A stretch of DNA of 10,354 bases from an uncultured Slackia sp. (GTDB taxonomy: Bacteria > Actinomycetota > Coriobacteriia > Coriobacteriales > Eggerthellaceae). Positions 1 to 5,954 of the stretch are shown here, in pieces. The DNA lies in NCBI GenBank assembly GCA_900553655.1, contig USEQ01000018.1:1-10354 (forward strand), read 5' to 3'. Made by a program: the position numbers and the translations under genes. Position 1 is the stretch's first letter; each line of letters opens with the position of its first letter. Below the pieces are notes generated by a model. The model ran no database searches and had not been told where the DNA came from. It was given only the letters and a program-made list of their open reading frames with translations.

Positions 1-806
1 TCGGAAGCAGACAAGCATAACTGGGCGGCGTGTGACAGCGCACTCAAGTCGTTCTGTACGCCCTCTATGGAAAACACCGAAGCGGCCACCCTTGACTGGA
101 TGCTCCCCTTATCGCGGCAAGCGGTTCCCATGCCTGCGTGCAGCCCGTATACCGCAAGGGCGAAAGATCCCCCGAGCGTATCCCTCTGGGCAACCGCACG
201 AGCTATTTCGTCTTCCATGGCGCGCGTCATCTGCGAAGAGGGGCAACGGACGGACGACACCTCCACCTCAAGAGGGGAAAGCGCGGGCGCATTGTCTGCG
301 AATGGGTCCTCCCGAACAGAAACGCCCCCGATTCTGGTGACGCACGAGATGATCTCAACTCCGAACTCAGCAAGCAGTTCGCGAGCAATCCCCGATGCGG
401 CGACGCGCATGATATCGAGTCTGTCATTGAATCTGCGCCCCAAAACCGAGCAATCGGAAATGTCGTACTTCAACGAAGCACCCAGGTCGACCGTGCCGGG
501 GCGAACGGGGAAACCCGCCAAAGGCATATTCTGCAATTCGCTTCCAGGGCGACGAGCGGCATTGTTCGCAACAAGAACAATGGGCGCTCCCGTCGTGCGA
601 CCATCTGCCACGCCCGATAGAACGTTCACGTGATCTTCGCAATCAGAGTTTTGGCCTTCGCCCGACAAAGCCCTCATACGAGAAGACCACCGCGCCACAT
701 CGGCGTCGATGGCCTCTTCGCTTATGCGCAGACCCGCAGGAACACCGCTCACAACGGCACTCAGCAGCGCGCTATTCGATTCTCCAGCTATTTCGTAGTA
801 CATCAT
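1..806 (-). CDS. aroC: Chorismate synthase-like protein (AroC family), catalytic residues replaced; partial, 3' end outside window
   Basis: Seen: 268 codons open to the window edge. Retained AroC landmarks are AGES (7-10), SGVPAGL (20-26), LSGVADGRTTGAPI (63-76), RPG (102-104), KYDISD (113-118), RVAASGIAREL (134-144), DTLGG (209-213) and AASVFSIEGV (241-250). Known family: AroC uses reduced FMN to turn 5-enolpyruvylshikimate-3-phosphate into chorismate, with two invariant histidines in GESHG and RPGHAD. Here these read GESNS (Asn11) and RPGTVD (Thr105). The usual RRQxGxGRG segment is replaced by an unrelated stretch near 40-57, and SARET by FNDRL (126-130). Inference: it is unlikely to make chorismate; the symbol reflects family and locus, not activity. 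Start: tandem ATGs at 806 and 803, with GGGAG at 812-808 favouring 803. An in-frame TAG at 830-828 excludes a longer protein, and the ATG at 817 runs straight into a stop. No frameshift or internal stop argues against a decayed pseudogene. Confidence 0.82.
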   Translation of the reverse strand, partial: MMYYEIAGESNSALLSAVVSGVPAGLRISEEAIDADVARWSSRMRALSGEGQNSDCEDHVNVLSGVADGRTTGAPIVLVANNAARRPGSELQNMPLAGFPVRPGTVDLGASLKYDISDCSVLGRRFNDRLDIMRVAASGIARELLAEFGVEIISCVTRIGGVSVREDPFADNAPALSPLEVEVSSVRCPSSQMTRAMEDEIARAVAQRDTLGGSFALAVYGLHAGMGTACRDKGSIQSRVAASVFSIEGVQNDLSALSHAAQLCLSAS

Positions 807-834
807 GCTCCCAACATGCGTTTGTTTCTAAGCG

Positions 835-840
835 ATTGTA
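835..840 (-). promoter_or_regulatory. Possible -10 box for the aroC-like gene
   Basis: TACAAT, one base from the TATAAT consensus, lies about 29 bases before the first ATG of the aroC-like gene. No good -35 hexamer stands 16-18 bases upstream, so this is only a candidate. If real, it would give a leader of about 20 bases and let the gene be transcribed apart from yqeG. Confidence 0.25.
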
Positions 841-859
841 GCATGGCGGGAAACAATGG

Positions 860-889
860 ACCCTGCGGCCTTGATCAGAAAGCCAGGGT
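860..889 (-). terminator. Inverted repeat in the yqeG/aroC-like gap, possible terminator or attenuator
   Basis: ACCCTG (860-865) and CAGGGT (884-889) form a perfect 6-bp stem. Inside it GCTT can pair with AAGGC with one bulge. The minus-strand sequence after it (CCATTGTTT) is only mildly T-rich, so termination would be weak. It lies 21 bases beyond the yqeG stop and 53 bases before the next start. The rest of the 104-base gap shows only a 4-bp GGGC/GCCC hairpin at 893-904. Confidence 0.3.
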
Positions 890-910
890 TTAGGGCGAAC
901 GCCCCTTCGG

Positions 911-1402
911 TCAGCGTTCGATCGGCATATCGCGCAAAATGCGCTTTTCAATCCTGCGCAAGAACAGCGTGTGCTTCAGGTCCTTCGCCACAAGGGGTTT
1001 CACCATAATGGCGTGCATTCCGAGCAAACGGCCGCCCCATACATCCGTCATGAGCTGATCGCCGATACATGCGGTTTCCGAGCGTTTGACGCCAAGCTTC
1101 CTAAAAGCGGCGAAATAAGAAAACGGCAAGGGCTTGAGTGCACGGGCGACAATCGGCAGACCGATCTCCCGGGCGCAATCATGCGCACTGTTATGCCAAT
1201 TGTTCGTCAGAATGCATGGCACGATGCCGACTTGTTTCGCATCGTCGAGCCATCGCTTCACATCCTCGGGAACCTCGTGGGTATCGCGCGTAAGAAGCGT
1301 GTTGTCCATGTCGAGAAGGACGGCCCGCACCCCTTTTTTACGCAAATCGTCGATGGGGTCTATCGCCGAAATGCGGCTGAAATAACGATTAGGCCGTAGC
1401 AC
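911..1402 (-). CDS. yqeG: YqeG family HAD IIIA phosphatase
   Basis: 163 residues, the usual length for YqeG. The HAD motifs are in order: motif I DMDNT (31-35, nucleophile Asp31 and acid/base Asp33), motif II TNN (66-68), motif III Lys90-Pro91, and motif IV GDQLMTD (114-120). Known: YqeG is related to Gep4-type phosphatidylglycerophosphate phosphatases, and plant and cyanobacterial relatives dephosphorylate PGP to phosphatidylglycerol. That substrate is inferred here. There is no membrane helix, so it is probably cytosolic or at the membrane surface. It starts at GTG 14 bases after the mltG stop, with a weak GGA-type ribosome site, so it is probably translated from the same message. It occupies a position where many actinobacteria carry aroE between mltG and aroC. 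Confidence 0.9.
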   Translation of the reverse strand: MLRPNRYFSRISAIDPIDDLRKKGVRAVLLDMDNTLLTRDTHEVPEDVKRWLDDAKQVGIVPCILTNNWHNSAHDCAREIGLPIVARALKPLPFSYFAAFRKLGVKRSETACIGDQLMTDVWGGRLLGMHAIMVKPLVAKDLKHTLFLRRIEKRILRDMPIER

Positions 1403-1416
1403 AGCAATTCCAATCC

Positions 1417-2592
1417 CTACAGATGCTCGGCAATGGCGGCCTGGTGCTCTTCGTAGGTTTTGCTGAACGCATACTCCGTCGTACCCTGGTCGTTCGTCCA
1501 GAAGATGAAGTAGTAGTAGTCTCCGTAATTATCCGCAGGAGCGCACACGGCCTGCAGGCAGTCAAGACCCGGCGAGCAAATGGGCGTCGGAGGCAGTCCG
1601 GCGTTGGCATAGGTGCTATACGGCGTATCTGCCTGAACCTCTTCCGCCGAAGGGTCGTGACCGACTTCGTAAGCGGTGGTTGCATCCGACTGCAAGAAGC
1701 CGAACGTCTCCTTGTTCTTAGAGGAAAGACGATTGTAGAAGACCGCGGCTACCTGAGAGCGAATCTGCTCGTCGCCACTGGATTCCTTTTCAACGATAGA
1801 TGCGAGATTCACGGCATCGTAGATAGAAAGGCCTTTGCTTTCCGGATACGACCAATCCAAGGCGCTTATCTCGTTGCGGAATTGATCGAGCATCATGCGA
1901 ACGACGGTGTCGGCCGTGTCGGTCGAAGAGAGCTGATAGGTCTTGGGGAACAAAAAGCCCTCGAGAGAATTGGTTCCGGCGTCTTTCAAGAAGTCGTAAT
2001 CAGCGGCATACGCGCTTGCGTCCGACGCCGCCGCCGAAAAATCTGCTGCGCTGATCGATCCGTTAGTGGCGGATTCGACAGCAGAAGCGATGTCGGAAAG
2101 TTTATAACCCTCAGGGATAGTGAGCGAATAGCCGCCCAAATCACCCGATGCAATGGCCTGTACGACCTGGTCGACCGTCATGCCTGCAGAAAAACTATAC
2201 GTTCCCGCCTGGAATTTCTGGTCAGCACCGAGTTCTTTCGCACGATCGAGAAACGCATCCGCAGATACCGAGACGCCAGCAGATGCAAGCGCGTTCGAAA
2301 CATCGGTCGCCGAAGCGCCCTCCGGGATGGTCACTTGCGTATCGGAGGCGACGACCTGCTCCGTTCCCTCAAGGCCGGATTTTGAGCAGCCCTTGGTGAT
2401 GTTGAAAATGGCAAAAGCGGCAACGATCACAACGACCGCCACCAAGACAAGAGCCGCCACCATGGGAGCTTTGCTTTTCTTCGGACGAATATGAGACGTA
2501 TCATACGTCCTGAACTGGCGTTCCCCTTGTGCGTGAACCATGCGGGCGCGATGGGTTGGATGAGAGCTATACGTAATCTGTCTACGAGGCAT
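1417..2592 (-). CDS. mltG: Endolytic murein transglycosylase MltG (YceG family)
   Basis: 391 residues. A basic cytoplasmic tail of about 42 residues precedes one membrane helix (43-63); the rest is outside the membrane. Two LysM-like repeats start with TIPEG (88-92 and 158-162). The catalytic domain shows EGFLFPKTY (211-219), SIVEKE (265-270, carrying the catalytic glutamate), VFYNRL (284-289), LQSDATTAY (300-308) and GLPPTPICSPG (332-342). Known role: MltG cleaves nascent peptidoglycan strands beside the synthases and sets glycan length. Three cysteines (339, 345, 350) lie close together near the active domain's C-terminus and could form a disulfide. ATG start with GAGGA six bases upstream. 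It follows ruvX by 41 bases, and the alaS-ruvX-mltG order is widely conserved. Confidence 0.96.
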   Translation of the reverse strand: MPRRQITYSSHPTHRARMVHAQGERQFRTYDTSHIRPKKSKAPMVAALVLVAVVVIVAAFAIFNITKGCSKSGLEGTEQVVASDTQVTIPEGASATDVSNALASAGVSVSADAFLDRAKELGADQKFQAGTYSFSAGMTVDQVVQAIASGDLGGYSLTIPEGYKLSDIASAVESATNGSISAADFSAAASDASAYAADYDFLKDAGTNSLEGFLFPKTYQLSSTDTADTVVRMMLDQFRNEISALDWSYPESKGLSIYDAVNLASIVEKESSGDEQIRSQVAAVFYNRLSSKNKETFGFLQSDATTAYEVGHDPSAEEVQADTPYSTYANAGLPPTPICSPGLDCLQAVCAPADNYGDYYYFIFWTNDQGTTEYAFSKTYEEHQAAIAEHL

Positions 2593-2613
2593 GCACGTTC
2601 CTCACATCTACAG

Positions 2614-2629
2614 GCGCATTTACATGCGC
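2614..2629 (-). other. Perfect small hairpin between ruvX and mltG
   Basis: GCGCAT, a 4-base loop, then ATGCGC: a perfect 6-bp stem starting four bases after the ruvX stop and ending 21 bases before the mltG start. No T-run follows, so it is not a simple intrinsic terminator. It may protect a processed 3' end or weakly attenuate. Confidence 0.35.
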
Positions 2630-2633
2630 GCTT

Positions 2634-3059
2634 TTACTTGTCTTCATGCTCGATTTGAGCATCCAGCCACGCTTGCAAAAACAAGCTCGCGGCAATCATG
2701 TCTACTTTACCCCTCATTGCCCTTTCGTCCAAACCCTCTTCACGCAAAATGCGTTTCGCTTCGCGCGAGCTCATGCGCTCGTCCGCGAAAAACAAAGGGA
2801 GGTTACGGGCGCGTGCGATTCGCGACGCCTTCTCCCTGATAGAGGCAGCCTGCGGACCTTCTTCTCCCGATAGGGTGTAAGGAAGCCCGCAAAGCAGCTG
2901 CTCGACCTCCCAGTCTTGCACGAGGCGACGAAACTCGCCTCCGTCGCCGAGAACATCGGAGGCGGCAAGCACCTTCAGGGGTGTCGCGATTCTTCCTTCG
3001 GGGTCGCTTACCGCCACGCCGATGCGAACCTCCCCTATATCCAAAGCCATCGTCCTCAC
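2634..3059 (-). CDS. ruvX: RuvX/YqgF family putative pre-16S rRNA or Holliday junction nuclease
   Basis: 141 residues with an RNase H-like fold signature: ALDIG (5-9, first metal-binding Asp7), RIGVAVSDP (12-20), GLPYTLSGEEGPQA (58-71), ADERMSS (92-98) and a C-terminal VDMIAASLFLQ (119-129). Known: YqgF proteins act in 16S rRNA 5'-end maturation, and some resolve Holliday junctions; which applies here cannot be told. Start: GTG at 3059 is chosen because a strong AAAGGAGGG lies seven bases upstream and the protein then begins two residues before the conserved core. A longer reading from 3107 would translate through that ribosome site and add 16 residues unlike the family. It lies between alaS and mltG, as in many bacteria. 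Confidence 0.94.
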   Translation of the reverse strand: MRTMALDIGEVRIGVAVSDPEGRIATPLKVLAASDVLGDGGEFRRLVQDWEVEQLLCGLPYTLSGEEGPQAASIREKASRIARARNLPLFFADERMSSREAKRILREEGLDERAMRGKVDMIAASLFLQAWLDAQIEHEDK

Positions 3060-3065
3060 GAATGA

Positions 3066-3074
3066 CCCTCCTTT
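3066..3074 (-). promoter_or_regulatory. Strong ribosome binding site deciding the ruvX start
   Basis: AAAGGAGGG, nearly fully complementary to the 16S 3' end, with the GGAGG core seven bases before GTG at 3059. It sits inside the longer reading from 3107 and argues against that start. Confidence 0.8.
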
Positions 3075-3151
3075 AAAGTGCCCTTTGCCGAAAAATAACT
3101 GCCGCAATGCAAGCCTTCGACATCGGACGCTTCGACACGAATCCTCGCAAC

Positions 3152-3189
3152 GCGAAAAGCGGCCACGCCCGAAAGCGCAGCCGCTTCGC
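3152..3189 (-). terminator. Hairpin after alaS, possible weak terminator or attenuator
   Basis: On the minus strand GCGAAGCGGC (3189-3180) pairs with GCCGCTTTTCGC (3163-3152), leaving a two-base bulge and a loop of about 16 bases. It begins eight bases after the alaS stop. The only T-run is within the descending arm, so it may reduce rather than stop read-through into ruvX. The rest of the 138-base alaS-ruvX gap shows no convincing promoter. Confidence 0.35.
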
Positions 3190-3197
3190 TGTCAACC

Positions 3198-5831
3198 TTA
3201 CAGATTGAAGTGGGCACGCGCCGCATCGAGCGCAGCATCCATGCCTTCGGCGTCTTTGCCGCCGGCCTGAGCCATGGTGGGCTTTCCGCCGCCGCCGCCC
3301 TTGATGTTGGAGGCGACCTCCTTAATCAGCGCGCCGGCGTTGAAGCCAGCCGCGACCGCCTCATCGGTGCCGGCGGCCATGATGACAGGCTTGCCGTCGT
3401 TCACCGTGCCGATCACGCACGCACCCGGCTTGGGCATGCGAGAGCGCATGATGTCCCAGGCGTTGCGCAGCGCGCCCGAATCAAGGCCGTCAATGCGCGC
3501 AATTACGAGCGGATACCCCACATCGACCATGGACTCGAGGTATTCGGCGACGCTGCCTTCAGCGGCAGCCTTCTTGGCCTGCTTCTGCTCTGCCTCGAAG
3601 GCCTTAATGGCCTCGAGGTTTGCGGCCGTACGCTCGGAGACGTCGAACATGGGGGCCTTGAGCTGCGCTGCCGTTTCTTTAAGCTCGGACTCGACCTTGT
3701 TCATGTAATCGAGCGCATCGAAGCTCGTCACGGCCTCGATACGACGAACGTTAGCACCGACGCTGGATTCCGAAACGATTTTTACGAAGCCGATTTCTGC
3801 CGTGTTGGCAACATGGCAGCCGCCGCACAGCTCCCTGGAGAACTCTCCCGCTTCGACAACGCGGACGACGTCGCCGTACTTTTCGCCGAACAGGCCCGTT
3901 ACGCCCGATTCGCGTGCCTCATCGAGCGAAGTCTCATAGATGTTCATGGGAAGAGCCTGCATGATGACGTTGTTTGCGACGCGCTCCACCTCAGAAATCT
4001 GCTCGGCCGTCATGCCTTCGAAATGCGTGAAGTCGAAACGAAGACGGTCGGGGCCGACGTAGCTGCCGGCTTGCTTGACGTGATCGCCGAGCACCTCGCG
4101 AAGCGCAGCATGCAGAAGATGCGTGCAAGTGTGGTTGCGCGTGATGCGCTTGCGACGGAGTTCGTCGACGATCGCACGCACGGTTTCGCCGGAACGTACG
4201 CCGCCTTCGACGACCTTCACGGAATGGACAACGAGGCCCTTCGCAGGCGCCTTGGTATCCACGACCTCGAGCTTGACACCTTCGGCTTCGATGATGCCGG
4301 TATCGCCCACTTCGCCGCCCATTTCGGCGTAGAACGGCGTAAGGCCCAAAACAACCTCGCCCTCCTCGCCTTGAGCAAGAGACTCGACGCGCTTGCCGTC
4401 TTTGACAACAGCCTTTACCTCGGCCGTAGCGGTCAGGCGGTCGTAGCCCACGAATCCGGTAGCGCCGAGCTCCTTGAGCAGCTCATCGTGGATGCCGCCG
4501 TAGGTGCTCCATGCGGCCTCGGCATCGTCTTTCGTAGCGGCACGAGCACGTTCGCGCTGCTGATTCATGCAGGCCTCGAAGCCCTCTTTGTCGACGGTAA
4601 TGCCTGCGTCGGCGCAAATCTCCTCGGTGATTTCAACCGGGAAGCCGTATGTGTCATGCAGTGTGAAGGCGGTGGCGCCGTCGAGTACCGTGCCTTCGAG
4701 TTTCTCGAGAGCGTCGGCGAGGTATGCCTGGCCCTGGCGAAGCGTGACGCCGAAACGCTCCTCCTCCGAGAGGATGACGCGCTCGACGAGTTCGCGATTA
4801 TCCACGACTTCGGGGTACACATGGCCCATCAGACGCACGATGGCATCGACGTAGTTGCTCAAGAATGCGCCCTCGATACCGAGCTTGTGCGCATGCATGA
4901 CGGCGCGACGAAGCAGACGGCGCAAAACGTACCCGCGGCCTTCGTTGGAGGGAAGGATGCCGTCGGCAATCATGAAGGTGACGCTGCGGCTATGGTCGGC
5001 AATGATGCGCAGCGATAGGTCACTTTCGGCGCTTTCTTTGTAGACCTTGCCGCTCAGGCGTTCGCCGACCGAAATCAAATCGCGTATAACGTCGGTCTCG
5101 TAGTTAGACTGAACGCCCTGCATAATGGCGGCCATGCGTTCAAGACCCATGCCGGTATCGATGTTTTTCGTGGGCAGAGGCGCAAGCGTGCCGTCTTCCT
5201 GGCCGTCGTACTGGGTAAAAACACAGTTCCAAAACTCAAGGAAGCGGTCGCAATCGCATCCGGGAGCGCAGTCCGGGCTGCCGCAGCCGAAATCGGGACC
5301 CTGGTCGAAGTAGATTTCGGAGCACGGTCCGCACGGGCCGGTGGGTCCAGCACGCCAGAAGTTGTCCTCTTCGCCAAGACGGGAGATATGGCTTTCGGGA
5401 ACTCCGAGGCTCTTCCAAATCTCGATGGTTTCGTCGTCGTTCTCGAAAACGGTGAAATACAGCTTTTCCTTGGGGAGCTCGAGCACCTCAGTGGCGAATT
5501 CGTAGGCCCATGCGCACATCTCATTCTTGAAATACTTGCCAAAGCTGAAATTACCGAGCATTTCGAAGAAGCTCAAATGACGACCCGTCGTACCGATGAT
5601 GTCGATATCGTTGGTACGCACGCACTTTTGAACCGTGGTCGATCCGATATAGGCGGGATCGAACTCCTTGACATGAAGGAAATACGGCTTGAACTGAACC
5701 ATGCCTGCGCTGGTCAGCAAAAGGCTGGGATCGTCGGGAATCAACGAAGAGGACGGCATGCGCTTGCAGCCTTTCTCCTCGAAGAAGCTCAGATACTTCT
5801 CGCGGATTTCCGCGGTAGTCATGTACTTCAT
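3198..5831 (-). CDS. alaS: Alanine--tRNA ligase
   Basis: 877 residues, full length for bacterial AlaRS. The class II catalytic domain includes motif 2 around GRHLSFFEMLGNFSFG (83-98). A cysteine-rich segment (167-194, starting GPCGPCSE) is followed by NIDTGMGLERM (223-233) and the tRNA-recognition region GRGYVLRRLLRRA (298-310). The editing domain carries the zinc ligands His567 and His571 (HTCTH) plus Cys669 and His673 (CGGCH), where most family members read CGGTH. The C-terminal C-Ala domain ends with a glycine-rich run and MAQAGGKDAEG (853-863). It charges tRNA-Ala and deacylates Ser- and Gly-tRNA-Ala. ATG at 5831 is chosen for the complete N-terminus; the ribosome site is weak (GAG nine bases upstream), and a second in-frame ATG lies at codon 4. 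G/C-ending codons appear strongly preferred. Confidence 0.98.
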   Translation of the reverse strand: MKYMTTAEIREKYLSFFEEKGCKRMPSSSLIPDDPSLLLTSAGMVQFKPYFLHVKEFDPAYIGSTTVQKCVRTNDIDIIGTTGRHLSFFEMLGNFSFGKYFKNEMCAWAYEFATEVLELPKEKLYFTVFENDDETIEIWKSLGVPESHISRLGEEDNFWRAGPTGPCGPCSEIYFDQGPDFGCGSPDCAPGCDCDRFLEFWNCVFTQYDGQEDGTLAPLPTKNIDTGMGLERMAAIMQGVQSNYETDVIRDLISVGERLSGKVYKESAESDLSLRIIADHSRSVTFMIADGILPSNEGRGYVLRRLLRRAVMHAHKLGIEGAFLSNYVDAIVRLMGHVYPEVVDNRELVERVILSEEERFGVTLRQGQAYLADALEKLEGTVLDGATAFTLHDTYGFPVEITEEICADAGITVDKEGFEACMNQQRERARAATKDDAEAAWSTYGGIHDELLKELGATGFVGYDRLTATAEVKAVVKDGKRVESLAQGEEGEVVLGLTPFYAEMGGEVGDTGIIEAEGVKLEVVDTKAPAKGLVVHSVKVVEGGVRSGETVRAIVDELRRKRITRNHTCTHLLHAALREVLGDHVKQAGSYVGPDRLRFDFTHFEGMTAEQISEVERVANNVIMQALPMNIYETSLDEARESGVTGLFGEKYGDVVRVVEAGEFSRELCGGCHVANTAEIGFVKIVSESSVGANVRRIEAVTSFDALDYMNKVESELKETAAQLKAPMFDVSERTAANLEAIKAFEAEQKQAKKAAAEGSVAEYLESMVDVGYPLVIARIDGLDSGALRNAWDIMRSRMPKPGACVIGTVNDGKPVIMAAGTDEAVAAGFNAGALIKEVASNIKGGGGGKPTMAQAGGKDAEGMDAALDAARAHFNL

Positions 5832-5860
5832 CTAGCTGGTCTCACTCTCGTTTTCGTCTC

Positions 5861-5874
5861 GGCGCGTCCGCGCC
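5861..5874 (-). other. GC-rich hairpin in the alaS leader
   Basis: GGCGC-GGAC-GCGCC reads as a perfect short hairpin 29 bases before the alaS start. No T-box sequence (TGGNACCGCG-type) or alternative long stem accompanies it, so any role in alaS control is speculative. Confidence 0.3.
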
Positions 5875-5891
5875 TTTTCTTGAACAGCGAA

Positions 5892-5897
5892 ATAATA
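5892..5897 (-). promoter_or_regulatory. Possible -10 box for alaS
   Basis: TATTAT, one base from consensus, lies just past the T-run of the upstream terminator, where an independent alaS promoter would be expected. The -35 position falls in the terminator stem and has no recognisable hexamer. The predicted leader is about 54 bases. Confidence 0.25.
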
Positions 5898-5900
5898 CCT

Positions 5901-5939
5901 AAAACAAAGCAAGCGCGCTGACGTCAAGCGCTCTTGCTT
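5901..5939 (-). terminator. Strong intrinsic terminator after the AI-2E permease gene
   Basis: On the minus strand AAGCAAG-A-GCGCT, a seven-base loop, then AGCGC-G-CTTGCTT: a 12-bp stem broken by one A/G mismatch and followed directly by TGTTTT. It starts 15 bases after the permease stop. This ends the rarA-DUF948-permease unit and insulates alaS. The plus strand has no T-run on its far side, so it acts in one direction. Confidence 0.8.
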
Positions 5940-5954
5940 CCTGCATTCTACGCA

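Noticed and set aside
67..633. Plus-strand frame opposite the aroC-like gene
   Set aside because: The minus strand carries the AroC motifs across the whole stretch; the plus-strand product has no family features.
3060..3107. Longer ruvX start at 3107
   Set aside because: It would translate through the AAAGGAGGG ribosome site and add residues absent from the family.
3190..3195. Perfect TTGACA after the alaS stop as a ruvX promoter
   Set aside because: No -10-like hexamer occurs 16-18 bases downstream; the sequence there is GC-rich.
3210..5018. 602-codon plus-strand open frame opposite alaS
   Set aside because: It lies wholly within a convincingly conserved alaS. Its translation shows no family motifs, and such long mirror frames are common opposite GC-rich genes with strong codon bias.
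5832..5954. T-box riboswitch before alaS
   Set aside because: The gap is only 123 bases, already holds a terminator for the upstream gene, and has no TGGNACCGCG-type antiterminator sequence.
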